Assembly: GCF_000020945.1 (NCBI RefSeq)
Contig: NC_011295.1
Span: forward strand, 930,001 to 994,000
DNA length: 64,000 nt
Reading direction: 5' to 3'
DNA from: Coprothermobacter proteolyticus DSM 5265
Lineage (GTDB): Bacteria > Coprothermobacterota > Coprothermobacteria > Coprothermobacterales > Coprothermobacteraceae
The position numbers and the translations under genes are program-made. Every line of letters starts with the position of its first letter. The first letter of the stretch is position 1. Positions 57,448-64,000 of the stretch are shown here, one piece after another. The notes beneath the pieces were generated by a model, which saw only the letters and a program-made list of their open reading frames with translations, did not search any database and had not been told where the DNA came from.

Positions 57448-57989
57448 TTTAGTACCCTCCCTTTTATGGTCCTAATAAGTGGTATACCCAAAAAAGCTAC
57501 AACGCAAAACTCCTCTATGAAAATGGTTGCAGCGTAGGACCAGTAAATACTACTTACAAACACTCCGCCGATGCTTGAAGAACTTAACCCCATAGCTCCA
57601 ATTAGAATGATAAACGGAACGGCAAGTGCATTTACCACCGACACTGCCAAAGCAGCTATCCACTCAGAATAGCCTTTCTTACCTATCCATCTAACCGCAC
57701 TTAAGGCAACAAAGCTGGCCAACGTGCCAAATACCCAGTCAATGATGCCGTAGGGACTACCAAGATTGCTGAGTAATGTGCCCACCGTCAATCCAAAAAC
57801 GGTTTCACCCCAAATGAGAGGTAGTAACGTTAAACTTTCTGAGACTCTGAATTGCAATGGGCCAAAAGCTAAATTGAAAACACTGGAAAGATAAGTAAGA
57901 ACGACATAAAGTGCAGCCACAAGCCCTGTTCTAGCTACTTTAATTAGCCAACTTTCTTGACGCACCAGCGGCTTTTCGGACTCGCTCAT
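57444..57989 (-). CDS. queT: QueT-family transporter (queuosine precursor uptake)
   Basis: About 181 residues with five to six hydrophobic helices and the QueT pattern: FGPLQFRVSESLTLLPLIWGE, GLTVGTLLSNLGSPYGIIDWVFGTLASF and WIAALAVSVVNAL. QueT proteins are energy-coupling-factor-type substrate-binding subunits thought to import preQ1 or related queuosine precursors. I start at ATG 57989, about twelve bases after GAGGAGGG; a longer reading would run deep into sua5. The gene overlaps sua5 by 50 bases. Confidence 0.8.
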   Translation of the reverse strand: MSESEKPLVRQESWLIKVARTGLVAALYVVLTYLSSVFNLAFGPLQFRVSESLTLLPLIWGETVFGLTVGTLLSNLGSPYGIIDWVFGTLASFVALSAVRWIGKKGYSEWIAALAVSVVNALAVPFIILIGAMGLSSSSIGGVFVSSIYWSYAATIFIEEFCVVAFLGIPLIRTIKGRVLK

Positions 57990-58932
57990 TGTAGGCAATA
58001 CCAATACCCTCCTCGTCCATGAGCTGTACATAAGCAGTTCGGCCAAATTGTTCGGCTTGCCGTAAGGCCATGTAAATACGGGCAGCAGCGGAATGCTGAT
58101 CAGAGCCCAGACTGATGAATATGATGTTGGGTTTTCCAGACAAAATGGAAGCCAGACCATCTAAAGCGATCACTGTTATGTCTTGGTTTGGCGGGAGTTC
58201 GTCAACGTCACGGAAAAGAAAAACTGGTACGTTTGGGGCATAGTGCCTGTATTTCATGCCAGGAGAGGGCACTGCGCCATTTTCCTCAATTTTTCCTACG
58301 TATTCAACTGAAACATGGCCATGTGCTTCAAGCATTTCGCGAGTTACCGCACCGGGGCGGTATATTTTCCAAGGTTCCTCCCTTACATCAACCACCGTAG
58401 ATTCAAGACCAACTAAGGTTGGACCAGCATCCAAGATGAGCACATCGTCACCAAAATCTTGGTAAACATGCTCAGCGGTTGTAGGTGAAGGCCTACCACT
58501 CTTGTTTGCGCTGGGCGCCGCAATTGGACCGGCACATCTTATGAGTGATAAAGCCACAGGATGAGCAGGCATTCTAATTGCCACGCTTTCCAATCCTCCT
58601 CGCGTAACCAAAGGCACGCTCTCTTTTGCTTGCAGAATGACACTAAGAGGGCCGGGCCAAAAAACTTCCATAACTTTTCTTGCCTTTTCAGGAACCTCCG
58701 TCACTAAGTCGTAAACTTGGCTTAAGTCAGAAACGTGCACAATTAGGGGATTATCCGTAGGGCGTCCTTTCAAGTGAAAAATCTTTCTTACTGCCTCCTC
58801 ATTGGTGGCAATAGCACCTAAGCCATAAACGGTCTCGGTGGGAAATGCCACCACAAAGCCATCAAGCAGAACTTGACATGCCTTTCTAATTAAGCTTTGC
58901 TCTGGTTTCAAAGGATCGACTTTCAAGACCAC
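57940..58932 (-). CDS. sua5: L-threonylcarbamoyladenylate synthase (Sua5/YwlC type)
   Basis: The 330-residue protein has the YrdC domain (VAFPTETVYGLGAIATN, IFHLKGRPTDNPLIVHV, FWPGPLSVIL, VAIRMPAHPVAL, IAAPSANKSGRPSPTTAEHVY, STVVDV) and the C-terminal Sua5 domain (SPGMKYRHYAPNVPVFLF). It makes threonylcarbamoyl-AMP for t6A37 of tRNAs reading ANN codons. It follows tRNA-Arg by about 20 bases and is the first protein gene of the operon with queT and mtnA. Confidence 0.93.
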   Translation of the reverse strand: MVLKVDPLKPEQSLIRKACQVLLDGFVVAFPTETVYGLGAIATNEEAVRKIFHLKGRPTDNPLIVHVSDLSQVYDLVTEVPEKARKVMEVFWPGPLSVILQAKESVPLVTRGGLESVAIRMPAHPVALSLIRCAGPIAAPSANKSGRPSPTTAEHVYQDFGDDVLILDAGPTLVGLESTVVDVREEPWKIYRPGAVTREMLEAHGHVSVEYVGKIEENGAVPSPGMKYRHYAPNVPVFLFRDVDELPPNQDITVIALDGLASILSGKPNIIFISLGSDQHSAAARIYMALRQAEQFGRTAYVQLMDEEGIGIAYNERVRKAAGASRKLAN

Positions 58933-58954
58933 GCAAATACACCACTCTCTTTAA

Positions 58955-59030
58955 TGGCGCGCCCGAGAGGACTCGAACCTCCAACCTTCGGCTCCGGAGG
59001 CCGACGCTCTATCCGTTGAGCTACGGGCGC
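58955..59030 (-). tRNA. tRNA-Arg (anticodon CCG)
   Basis: On the minus strand GCGCCCG pairs with CGGGCGC, the anticodon loop is CTCCGGA (anticodon CCG) in the stem TCGGC/GCCGA, and the T arm has GGTTCGAGTCC. CCA is encoded. It lies just upstream of sua5 and may share its transcript. Confidence 0.96.
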
Positions 59031-59141
59031 GTTTAATTCGCAGTGCTACACAATACGTTGTTCGTACAAAAAACCTCTTACGCGCCAAACTAGAAAAGTC
59101 AAAAGACTTAAATGCGTAAGCTTCTCTGCCCGTTCATCCTT

Positions 59142-59170
59142 ATTATATTAAAAACTCAATACTGTTACAA
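59142..59170 (-). promoter_or_regulatory. Promoter upstream of tRNA-Arg and sua5
   Basis: On the minus strand TTGTAA (59165-59170) is followed after 17 bases by TATAAT (59142-59147). It lies about 110 bases upstream of tRNA-Arg, leaving a leader to be trimmed. It could drive tRNA-Arg and the sua5-queT-mtnA-grpE genes together. Confidence 0.65.
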
Positions 59171-59275
59171 AGTTACCTGCTTAATCTAGCTGTCGCCAGC
59201 GCCAATAAACAATAGTGAACCACACGGGGCTTTGCGGCCATTTGCGGCAGCAGAGCCTTACTTCCAAGACAGGTG

Positions 59276-60751
59276 CTACTGATCAAGCTCCGTGATTTCT
59301 ACCACGGCTTCCGTGGACTTCGGCCTTAACGTGGGGAACCAAATCACGTCTTTTATGTTCTCTGCCTCTGTTAGTAGCATGACTAACCTATCTATGCCCA
59401 CGCCAAGTCCTCCTGTGGGCGGCAGACCATATTCCAGTGCTACTACGAAATCCTCATCCATGAGTATGACTTCTTCTTCACCTTGTTCCTTTAGTTTCAT
59501 CTGCTCCTCAAAACGTGCCTTTTGGTCAAATGGGTCTTGAAGCTCTGAAAAAGCGTTCGCCATTTCCATGCCAGCCACAAAAAGCTCAAAACGATACACA
59601 AATCGCGGATCGTCTGGCTTTCTCTTAGCAAGCGGGCTTATCTCCACAGGATAATCGAGAACAAATGTGGGATCAACCAAATGAGGCTGAACAAGTTCAT
59701 CAAACAGCTTTTGTATGATATTCTCCCAGGTTGGCGTTTTCGTCATTTCTATGCCATTTGCCTTCATAACGGCCGTGGCCTTTTCCAGTGTATCCAGATC
59801 GCTCCAGTCCAAATTAGCAATGTGTTTAAAAGCTTCTTTAAACGTAAGACGCTTAAAAGGACGGCTTAAGTTGACCGTCATTCCCTTAAAACTCACGCAC
59901 TCGGCCGCACCGCTAACCTGAGCTGCAGCGCTGAATATGTCCTCAGTTATTCGCATCATGTCTTCGTAGTCACCCGGGGTTTGATAAAGCTCCAGCATGG
60001 TGAATTCAGGATTGTGATTCTGGTCAATGCCCTCATTTCGGAAGTTTTTGCCCAGCTCGAAGACCTTATGAACACCACCCACTACAAGACGTTTCAGATA
60101 AAGTTCCGGAGCAATGCGCAAGTAAAGATCTATGTCCAAAGCATTGTGGTGCGTGACGAATGGCTTAGCACTGGCACCGCTGGGTATGGGTTGAAGAATG
60201 GGCGTCTCCACTTCTACAAAACCTTTGGACCACAGCAGCTCACGAATGGCTTTTATGATATCAGCTCTTTTACGAAAACGTTCACGAGAATCATCGTCGA
60301 TGATAAGGTCCAAATACCTCTGACGATAACGCACTTCTGGGTCCTTTACACCATGCCATTTTTCTGGTAAAGGCCTAAGGCATTTGCTCTGCAGCCTGAA
60401 GTCTTCTACATCCAACGTGAGCTCTCCACGGCCCGTATGATAAACACTACCCCTAACGTAGATGACGTCTCCCACATCAATAAACTTCTTGAAAAAGTCG
60501 TATTTGTCACCCAACACGTCTTTTCGGAAGCTAATCTGCAACCTTCCAGTGAAGTCCTTGAGGTCAGCGAAGGTGAGTTTGCCATGCTGACGTATGCTGG
60601 TAACACGAGCCATAACGCTGAAATTATCACCATCTGACGCCTGTCGCACCTTGGAAATAGGCACAACATCTCTGATCACGACGCCAAAGGGATCAATACC
60701 TAACTGTTTTAGTTGCTCAAGCTTACTAAGTCTGACCTCACGTTCTTCCAT
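59276..60751 (-). CDS. lysS: Lysyl-tRNA synthetase (class II)
   Basis: The 491-residue class II enzyme has the N-terminal OB-fold anticodon-binding domain (about 45-140, VMARVTSIRQHGKLTFADL), motif 1 around VETPILQPIPSGASAKPF, motif 2 FRNEGIDQNHNPEFTMLELY and motif 3 GLGVGIDRLVMLLT. It is last in the operon behind greA (two-base gap). A hairpin GGCTCTGCTGCC/GGCCGCAAAGCC follows at about 59225-59258 but has no T-tract. Confidence 0.96.
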   Translation of the reverse strand: MEEREVRLSKLEQLKQLGIDPFGVVIRDVVPISKVRQASDGDNFSVMARVTSIRQHGKLTFADLKDFTGRLQISFRKDVLGDKYDFFKKFIDVGDVIYVRGSVYHTGRGELTLDVEDFRLQSKCLRPLPEKWHGVKDPEVRYRQRYLDLIIDDDSRERFRKRADIIKAIRELLWSKGFVEVETPILQPIPSGASAKPFVTHHNALDIDLYLRIAPELYLKRLVVGGVHKVFELGKNFRNEGIDQNHNPEFTMLELYQTPGDYEDMMRITEDIFSAAAQVSGAAECVSFKGMTVNLSRPFKRLTFKEAFKHIANLDWSDLDTLEKATAVMKANGIEMTKTPTWENIIQKLFDELVQPHLVDPTFVLDYPVEISPLAKRKPDDPRFVYRFELFVAGMEMANAFSELQDPFDQKARFEEQMKLKEQGEEEVILMDEDFVVALEYGLPPTGGLGVGIDRLVMLLTEAENIKDVIWFPTLRPKSTEAVVEITELDQ

Positions 60752-60753
60752 GG

Positions 60754-61245
60754 CTACGGCACCACTATGTCCAGGATTTCATAAACTGCCTTGCTTCCAT
60801 TACGAAGCTTAATTTCAACACGGTCGCCTCTTTTGCGGCCAAGAAGTCTGCTACCCAGAGGGGACTTTGAGGAAATCTTCCCCGAGAAGGGATCGACTTC
60901 TTCAGAATTACCCACAATGATGAACGATTCTTCTCGACCAGCACTTTCATCAAGCACCAACACTTTAGTGCCAACAGAAACTTGATCCAACGCCAAATCC
61001 TCCGCCTTCACTACTCTGGCATTGTAAACGAGCGTCTCAAGGCGAGCTATGCGCTCTTCCAACAAAGCCTGCTCTTCCTTAGCCGCCTCGAACTCGGAAT
61101 TCTCTGAGAGATCGCCCAAAGCTCTCGCTTCCTGAATCTTTTCAGCAACTTCTTTTCTCTTTACTTCCTTGAGGTATTTTAATTCCTCTAAAATCTTCTT
61201 GTATCCTTCCTCGGTCAAAATTGCTTCTTCTTCTACTCTTCTCAT
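60754..61245 (-). CDS. greA: Transcript cleavage factor GreA
   Basis: The 163-residue protein has the N-terminal coiled coil with the acidic tip ALGDLSENSEFEAAKEEQ and the C-terminal FKBP-like domain (VGTKVLVLDES, SPLGSRLLGRKRGD). GreA inserts into the RNA polymerase secondary channel and stimulates cleavage of backtracked RNA. It lies one base after the oxidoreductase gene and two bases before lysS. Confidence 0.95.
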   Translation of the reverse strand: MRRVEEEAILTEEGYKKILEELKYLKEVKRKEVAEKIQEARALGDLSENSEFEAAKEEQALLEERIARLETLVYNARVVKAEDLALDQVSVGTKVLVLDESAGREESFIIVGNSEEVDPFSGKISSKSPLGSRLLGRKRGDRVEIKLRNGSKAVYEILDIVVP

Positions 61246-61246
61246 G

Positions 61247-62305
61247 TCAAGAAACCCTCCTAATAGCCCTTATTCTATCTAATTGTGCTTCTGTCACTGG
61301 ACGGTCAAATGACCGCATCCAAATAACCTCAAATCCGTGCTTTTTTGCCCACTGACCAGTCAACATTACTTGCTCTTCCTTCAAGTCTCTACCCAGACTG
61401 AAGTCCGTTGTCCAGTCCTCCAAAGCAAGCATCATGGTTTCGCTCATGCAAGCATAAGCTGTTTTGGGCTCAAACCCGAAATTAAAGTTAAATTCTACAT
61501 CACCGGGCACGCGAACTACGCCGCCGTCCAAGACCAGCACGTCAGATCGCTTCTTCGCAACAGACTCCGCAACATTCCGAGGCCTAGACACGTCCACAAC
61601 AATGGCACCTGGCTGCAAATCCTCAGCATCGATTATGGCTTCTGGAGCCGAAGAGACAGTTATCAAGAGATCAGCCTTCCTAACTCCTTCACTGACGTTG
61701 CTGGTGTAGTCCACATCGTAGTTTTTCAAAACCTCAGCCAATGACTGCAAACGGTCCATATTTCGTGCAACCAGGATGACTCTGCCTACCTGGGGAGCCA
61801 ATACTTTAGTAAGTACGCTCCCAATGGAGCCTGTGGCTCCCACCACTGTCAACGTACAACTCTTGGGATCAATGCCTACTTCTTTAGCTGCCAGAAGTAA
61901 TGCTTCCCCAGCAGTGTAAGCTGTATAACTGTTACCGGTAGTCACACCTATATCCAGTGCTTTTGCAATGGAAATGCCGGCATCTTTTACTACTGAGGTA
62001 TAGGCACCTAAGCCCATGATCTGAGCACCTTCCTTTTCAAGTAGCTTGCCGGCTTTTATTATCTGCTTTACTGCATACTCTTGGTCCTGCATCATCATTT
62101 TTGGTGTCATGGGAACTACTGCAAACCAACCATCTACTTCTTTACCAGTAAGAGACCTTACTCCAGTAACATGAGAAGCTATGTACGGACTGGCATACTT
62201 GCCTGCCCATTCCACGACGCTGTCTGGTAGGTATCTAGTAAATCCTATATGACTCTTTATGTCCTCGATGGACAATGGATGCAACACAAAACCAAATTTA
62301 GCCAT
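61247..62305 (-). CDS. Acyl-ACP reductase-like (cyanobacterial AAR family) oxidoreductase
   Basis: The 352-residue protein resembles cyanobacterial long-chain acyl-ACP reductase (AAR): FGFVLHPLSIEDIK at the start, GLGAYTSVV, TTGNSYTAYTAGEALLLAA, the nucleotide loop VVGATGSIGSVLTKVLA (about 155-170), DVSRPRNV, VLDGGVVRVPG, and AYACMSETMMLALEDWTTDFSLGRDL. Cys286 lies where AAR has its acyl-accepting Cys. AAR makes fatty aldehydes; no aldehyde-deformylating oxygenase is here and none would be expected in an anaerobe. Homologues are also annotated as predicted amino-acid or shikimate-type dehydrogenases, so the substrate is open. GGAGGTGG precedes ATG; greA follows after one base. Confidence 0.75.
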   Translation of the reverse strand: MAKFGFVLHPLSIEDIKSHIGFTRYLPDSVVEWAGKYASPYIASHVTGVRSLTGKEVDGWFAVVPMTPKMMMQDQEYAVKQIIKAGKLLEKEGAQIMGLGAYTSVVKDAGISIAKALDIGVTTGNSYTAYTAGEALLLAAKEVGIDPKSCTLTVVGATGSIGSVLTKVLAPQVGRVILVARNMDRLQSLAEVLKNYDVDYTSNVSEGVRKADLLITVSSAPEAIIDAEDLQPGAIVVDVSRPRNVAESVAKKRSDVLVLDGGVVRVPGDVEFNFNFGFEPKTAYACMSETMMLALEDWTTDFSLGRDLKEEQVMLTGQWAKKHGFEVIWMRSFDRPVTEAQLDRIRAIRRVS

Positions 62306-62417
62306 GCAACTATTCCACCTCCGGCGCTATGGCCACAGCAAAAATAACTTTGCCGCGATTCATTCTTCATCTTTTCCATTGTTAATTCTTTTACCATATC
62401 TGCGATATTTTAATACT

Positions 62418-63323
62418 TTAATCTTCGTTAAGAACTCGAATAGTGGGACCTAAGTTAAGTTGGGCTATCAGTTTTTCGTATTCTGGATAATGAGGAGGGG
62501 TACCAGGTTTGCCCAGCAGAGCAGTGAAAACGCCCTCCAGAACATTGGTTCCAAAACTTCTTCCCTCGATAACAGGCGTGGTAGTTATAAGAAGCGAAAC
62601 ACCACGCTTTTTAAGTTCCTCCACGTTCTCAGAAGTGGTTGTATTTGTCAAAATGATCTTGCCCCGCAAGTCCTCCGGCATGTACTTGTCAATGTAAAGA
62701 TAGTCGCCTGCTATGACATCAGCTTGTTTAAAGTATTGTACAAACTTCGGAGTGCGCTCCAGTTGTTTTGATCCGGTAGGGTATAACACAGTAAAAGGTA
62801 GATTTGCAGCTATGGGGAGTATGACAGATCCAAGAGCACGCAGGCTGCCAATGGAATGAAGTGGTATGGCTATGTTTAAGGCGAACATGAGGTCACCGAT
62901 TATTAGCTTTCCGCCATTCTTACTAATGGCTTCCACCATACCCCAGCGGTCCACACCACTGGTTATGAAAAAGGTCATTCCAGGACGGAAAATTCCTCTG
63001 AAAAAAAGATCATCCACTACTTTCCTTTCCAAGGTATGTTTTAGCCCTGAGCCGTCTACCACGGGAGTTATCTTAGCTGCTTGTTTTAACTTCTTTGCAT
63101 CCCTGATAACGTAGCGCTTCTCACCCAACCACAGGTAAAGATCTATACCCCCCAAACCAATGGCGTCGACCTTCCCGTCGAGCTCTCCAATCTTCTGAAC
63201 AGCTTTTTGCATGTCACCATCGGTTCCCACACGCTCCAATATAAACTCTTCTCCCAAGAACACGGCTTGCGCTGTGCTATCTCTTTTGGAAGAACCCAAA
63301 CTAACCGAAACCACATGCTTCAC
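62418..63323 (-). CDS. Conserved protein of the family annotated 'quinate 5-dehydrogenase' (function uncertain)
   Basis: About 301 residues from a GTG start at 63323, seven bases after AAAGGAGG; a longer open frame upstream of this lacks a ribosome site. Visible blocks are VSVSLGSSKRD at the N-terminus, IGLGGIDLYLW, GLKHTLERK, SGVDRWGMVEAI, GDLMFALNIAIPL, ANLPFTVLYPTG and a C-terminal ILTNTTTSENVEELKKRGVSLLITTTP followed by GRSFGTNVLEG. I recognise the family only by its common annotation, for which I know no experimental proof. It lies 112 bases upstream of the AAR-like gene in the same direction, which suggests a shared pathway. Confidence 0.65.
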   Translation of the reverse strand: MKHVVSVSLGSSKRDSTAQAVFLGEEFILERVGTDGDMQKAVQKIGELDGKVDAIGLGGIDLYLWLGEKRYVIRDAKKLKQAAKITPVVDGSGLKHTLERKVVDDLFFRGIFRPGMTFFITSGVDRWGMVEAISKNGGKLIIGDLMFALNIAIPLHSIGSLRALGSVILPIAANLPFTVLYPTGSKQLERTPKFVQYFKQADVIAGDYLYIDKYMPEDLRGKIILTNTTTSENVEELKKRGVSLLITTTPVIEGRSFGTNVLEGVFTALLGKPGTPPHYPEYEKLIAQLNLGPTIRVLNED

Positions 63324-63383
63324 AGCAGTAGCCTCCTTTTGTTTAAAAGAAATAGGCTTAAGTATTATAAACCCTAAAGAGCC

Positions 63384-63392
63384 TGCTACAAT
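63384..63392 (+). promoter_or_regulatory. Extended -10, apparently leaderless, for the amidohydrolase gene
   Basis: The sequence CTGCTACAAT contains TGCTACAAT (63384-63392), an extended -10 ending exactly seven bases before the A of ATG at 63399. No Shine-Dalgarno sequence is present. The geometry is the same as at 48161-48176. Confidence 0.45.
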
Positions 63393-63398
63393 TGTTTT

Positions 63399-64000
63399 AT
63401 GGAAAACAATCAAATGAAGTTTGCAGACCTTCACCTTCATGCGTGGACTTACAGCGCACTTAACCTGTTTCCAGACCTTTCCAAGTGTACTAGCTTCGAA
63501 GAAATAGAAGAAACGCTGAGAGCACATCCTTTGAACAATTGGTACGTTGGAGTCAGGTTTAATCAAGAGTTCCTAAAAGAGAAACAAATCCCGTCAAAAG
63601 CCATGCTCGATTCATGGTTCCCAGACCATCCTGCCCTTTTGGTGAGGACATGCCTTCACTTAGCAGTACTGAACACAAAAGCCATGGAACAGCTTGGGTT
63701 TAATGCACCTTCAGGCGTGCTCTTAGAGGAAGAAGTCTTTAATCTTATGGAGAAGTTTATTGAAGTAAATGCTATTCCAAAGCAGGAAGTGCTGGAAAAA
63801 GGTGTTCGTAGGCTCAGTGAATTTGGCATAACAAAGTTCGTTGACATGCATGTAACCAAAGAAAACGTGAGTCTTTTAGCTGGATTCCCCTTCTACACCT
63901 CAGATCCCGAGCTGTTAAGTGATGCTTTGGGACTAAAGGTATTTTTAGACGGTTCACTAGGAGCACGTACAGCTGCTTTAACAAAGGAATACAGTGATGA
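63399..64000 (+). CDS. Amidohydrolase family 3 protein, YtcJ-like (5' part, truncated by window edge)
   Basis: An open frame of 200 residues runs from ATG 63399 to the window end without a stop. It starts MENNQMKFADLHLHAWTYSALNL with the HxH metal motif of amidohydrolases, and near residue 182 has LKVFLDGSLGARTAAL, the characteristic block of the amidohydrolase_3 (YtcJ/imidazolonepropionase-like) family. LVRTCLHLAVLNTKAME fits the same family, which usually reads 'R.DGH.al.NS.AL'; here the usual His and Ser pattern is altered. The substrate is unknown. It is divergent from the quinate-dehydrogenase-like gene. Confidence 0.82.
   Translation, partial: MENNQMKFADLHLHAWTYSALNLFPDLSKCTSFEEIEETLRAHPLNNWYVGVRFNQEFLKEKQIPSKAMLDSWFPDHPALLVRTCLHLAVLNTKAMEQLGFNAPSGVLLEEEVFNLMEKFIEVNAIPKQEVLEKGVRRLSEFGITKFVDMHVTKENVSLLAGFPFYTSDPELLSDALGLKVFLDGSLGARTAALTKEYSD

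Noticed and set aside
57990-58160. Longer queT start
   Set aside because: It would add 57 residues read out of frame through sua5 without membrane-protein character; ATG 57989 has a proper ribosome site.
59225-59258. Hairpin after lysS as an intrinsic terminator
   Set aside because: The GGCTCTGCTGCC/GGCCGCAAAGCC stem has two mismatches and no T-tract, so I mention it only in the lysS entry.
63324-63566. Longer start of the quinate-dehydrogenase-like gene
   Set aside because: The extension overlaps the divergent amidohydrolase and lacks a ribosome site, whereas GTG 63323 has AAAGGAGG.

Overview
The window looks like chromosomal DNA of a thermophilic, anaerobic, moderate-GC bacterium. The gene content (2-oxoacid:ferredoxin oxidoreductase, ferritin and peroxiredoxin instead of respiratory genes, an archaeal-like class III aminotransferase, glucosyl-3-phosphoglycerate synthase, TM287/288-like ABC exporter, GC-rich rRNA in a lower-GC genome) best fits a Coprothermobacter-type lineage. 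That is a judgement from memory of gene families, not from a database search. I see no phage, insertion sequence, CRISPR array or replication origin.

Layout. 1-3900: the tail of an unknown gene, then a leftward type IV pilus operon (pilin, pilB, pilC) with a clear promoter and a 5'-terminal RNA hairpin. 4170-6270: tRNA-Leu and three tandem paralogous TM2-domain membrane proteins. 6300-11840: a complete leftward rRNA operon (16S, tRNA-Ile, tRNA-Ala, 23S, 5S) with a near-consensus promoter and processing stems. 11900-14400: a GpgS-like glycosyltransferase converging on an unusual folD. 14590-19850: a class III aminotransferase with gcvT-gcvPA-gcvPB. 19900-21980: trkH-trkA potassium uptake. 21960-27320: korDABC-eno-pncB, a carbon/ferredoxin/NAD operon with its own promoter and leader hairpin. 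27318-30035: metG-tatD. 30265-38442: a long leftward operon joining a cyclic-2,3-DPG-synthetase-like GTPase, ornithine carbamoyltransferase and carbamate kinase to the c-di-AMP/cell-wall module cdaA-cdaR-glmM-glmS. 38512-41715: two envelope-polymer enzymes, then a ribosomally made peptide and its radical SAM maturase. 41731-46765: mutS-mutL-hflX. 46924-51316: alcohol dehydrogenase, a lipoprotein amidase, and an iron/peroxide group (ferritin-VIT membrane protein, peroxiredoxin, ferritin). 51399-59030: tRNA-Asn, M50 protease, heterodimeric ABC exporter, grpE, mtnA, queT, sua5 and tRNA-Arg. 59276-63323: lysS, greA, an acyl-ACP-reductase-like oxidoreductase and a 'quinate 5-dehydrogenase'-like protein. 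63399-end: an amidohydrolase that runs off the window.

The main discovery candidate is the 39-residue peptide gene at 40328-40447. It is a stripped-down relative of the SCIFF/ranthipeptide precursors: only two cysteines remain, but the Cys-to-Thr (+5) pair that is cross-linked in the studied family member is kept. Its stop codon overlaps the GTG start of a SPASM radical SAM maturase. Other points worth a second look are a FolD lacking the catalytic Lys and Gln, a cyanobacterial-type acyl-ACP-reductase homologue with the active-site Cys retained, apparently leaderless genes with an extended -10 seven to nine bases before ATG, and palindromes centred on stop codons at convergent gene junctions.
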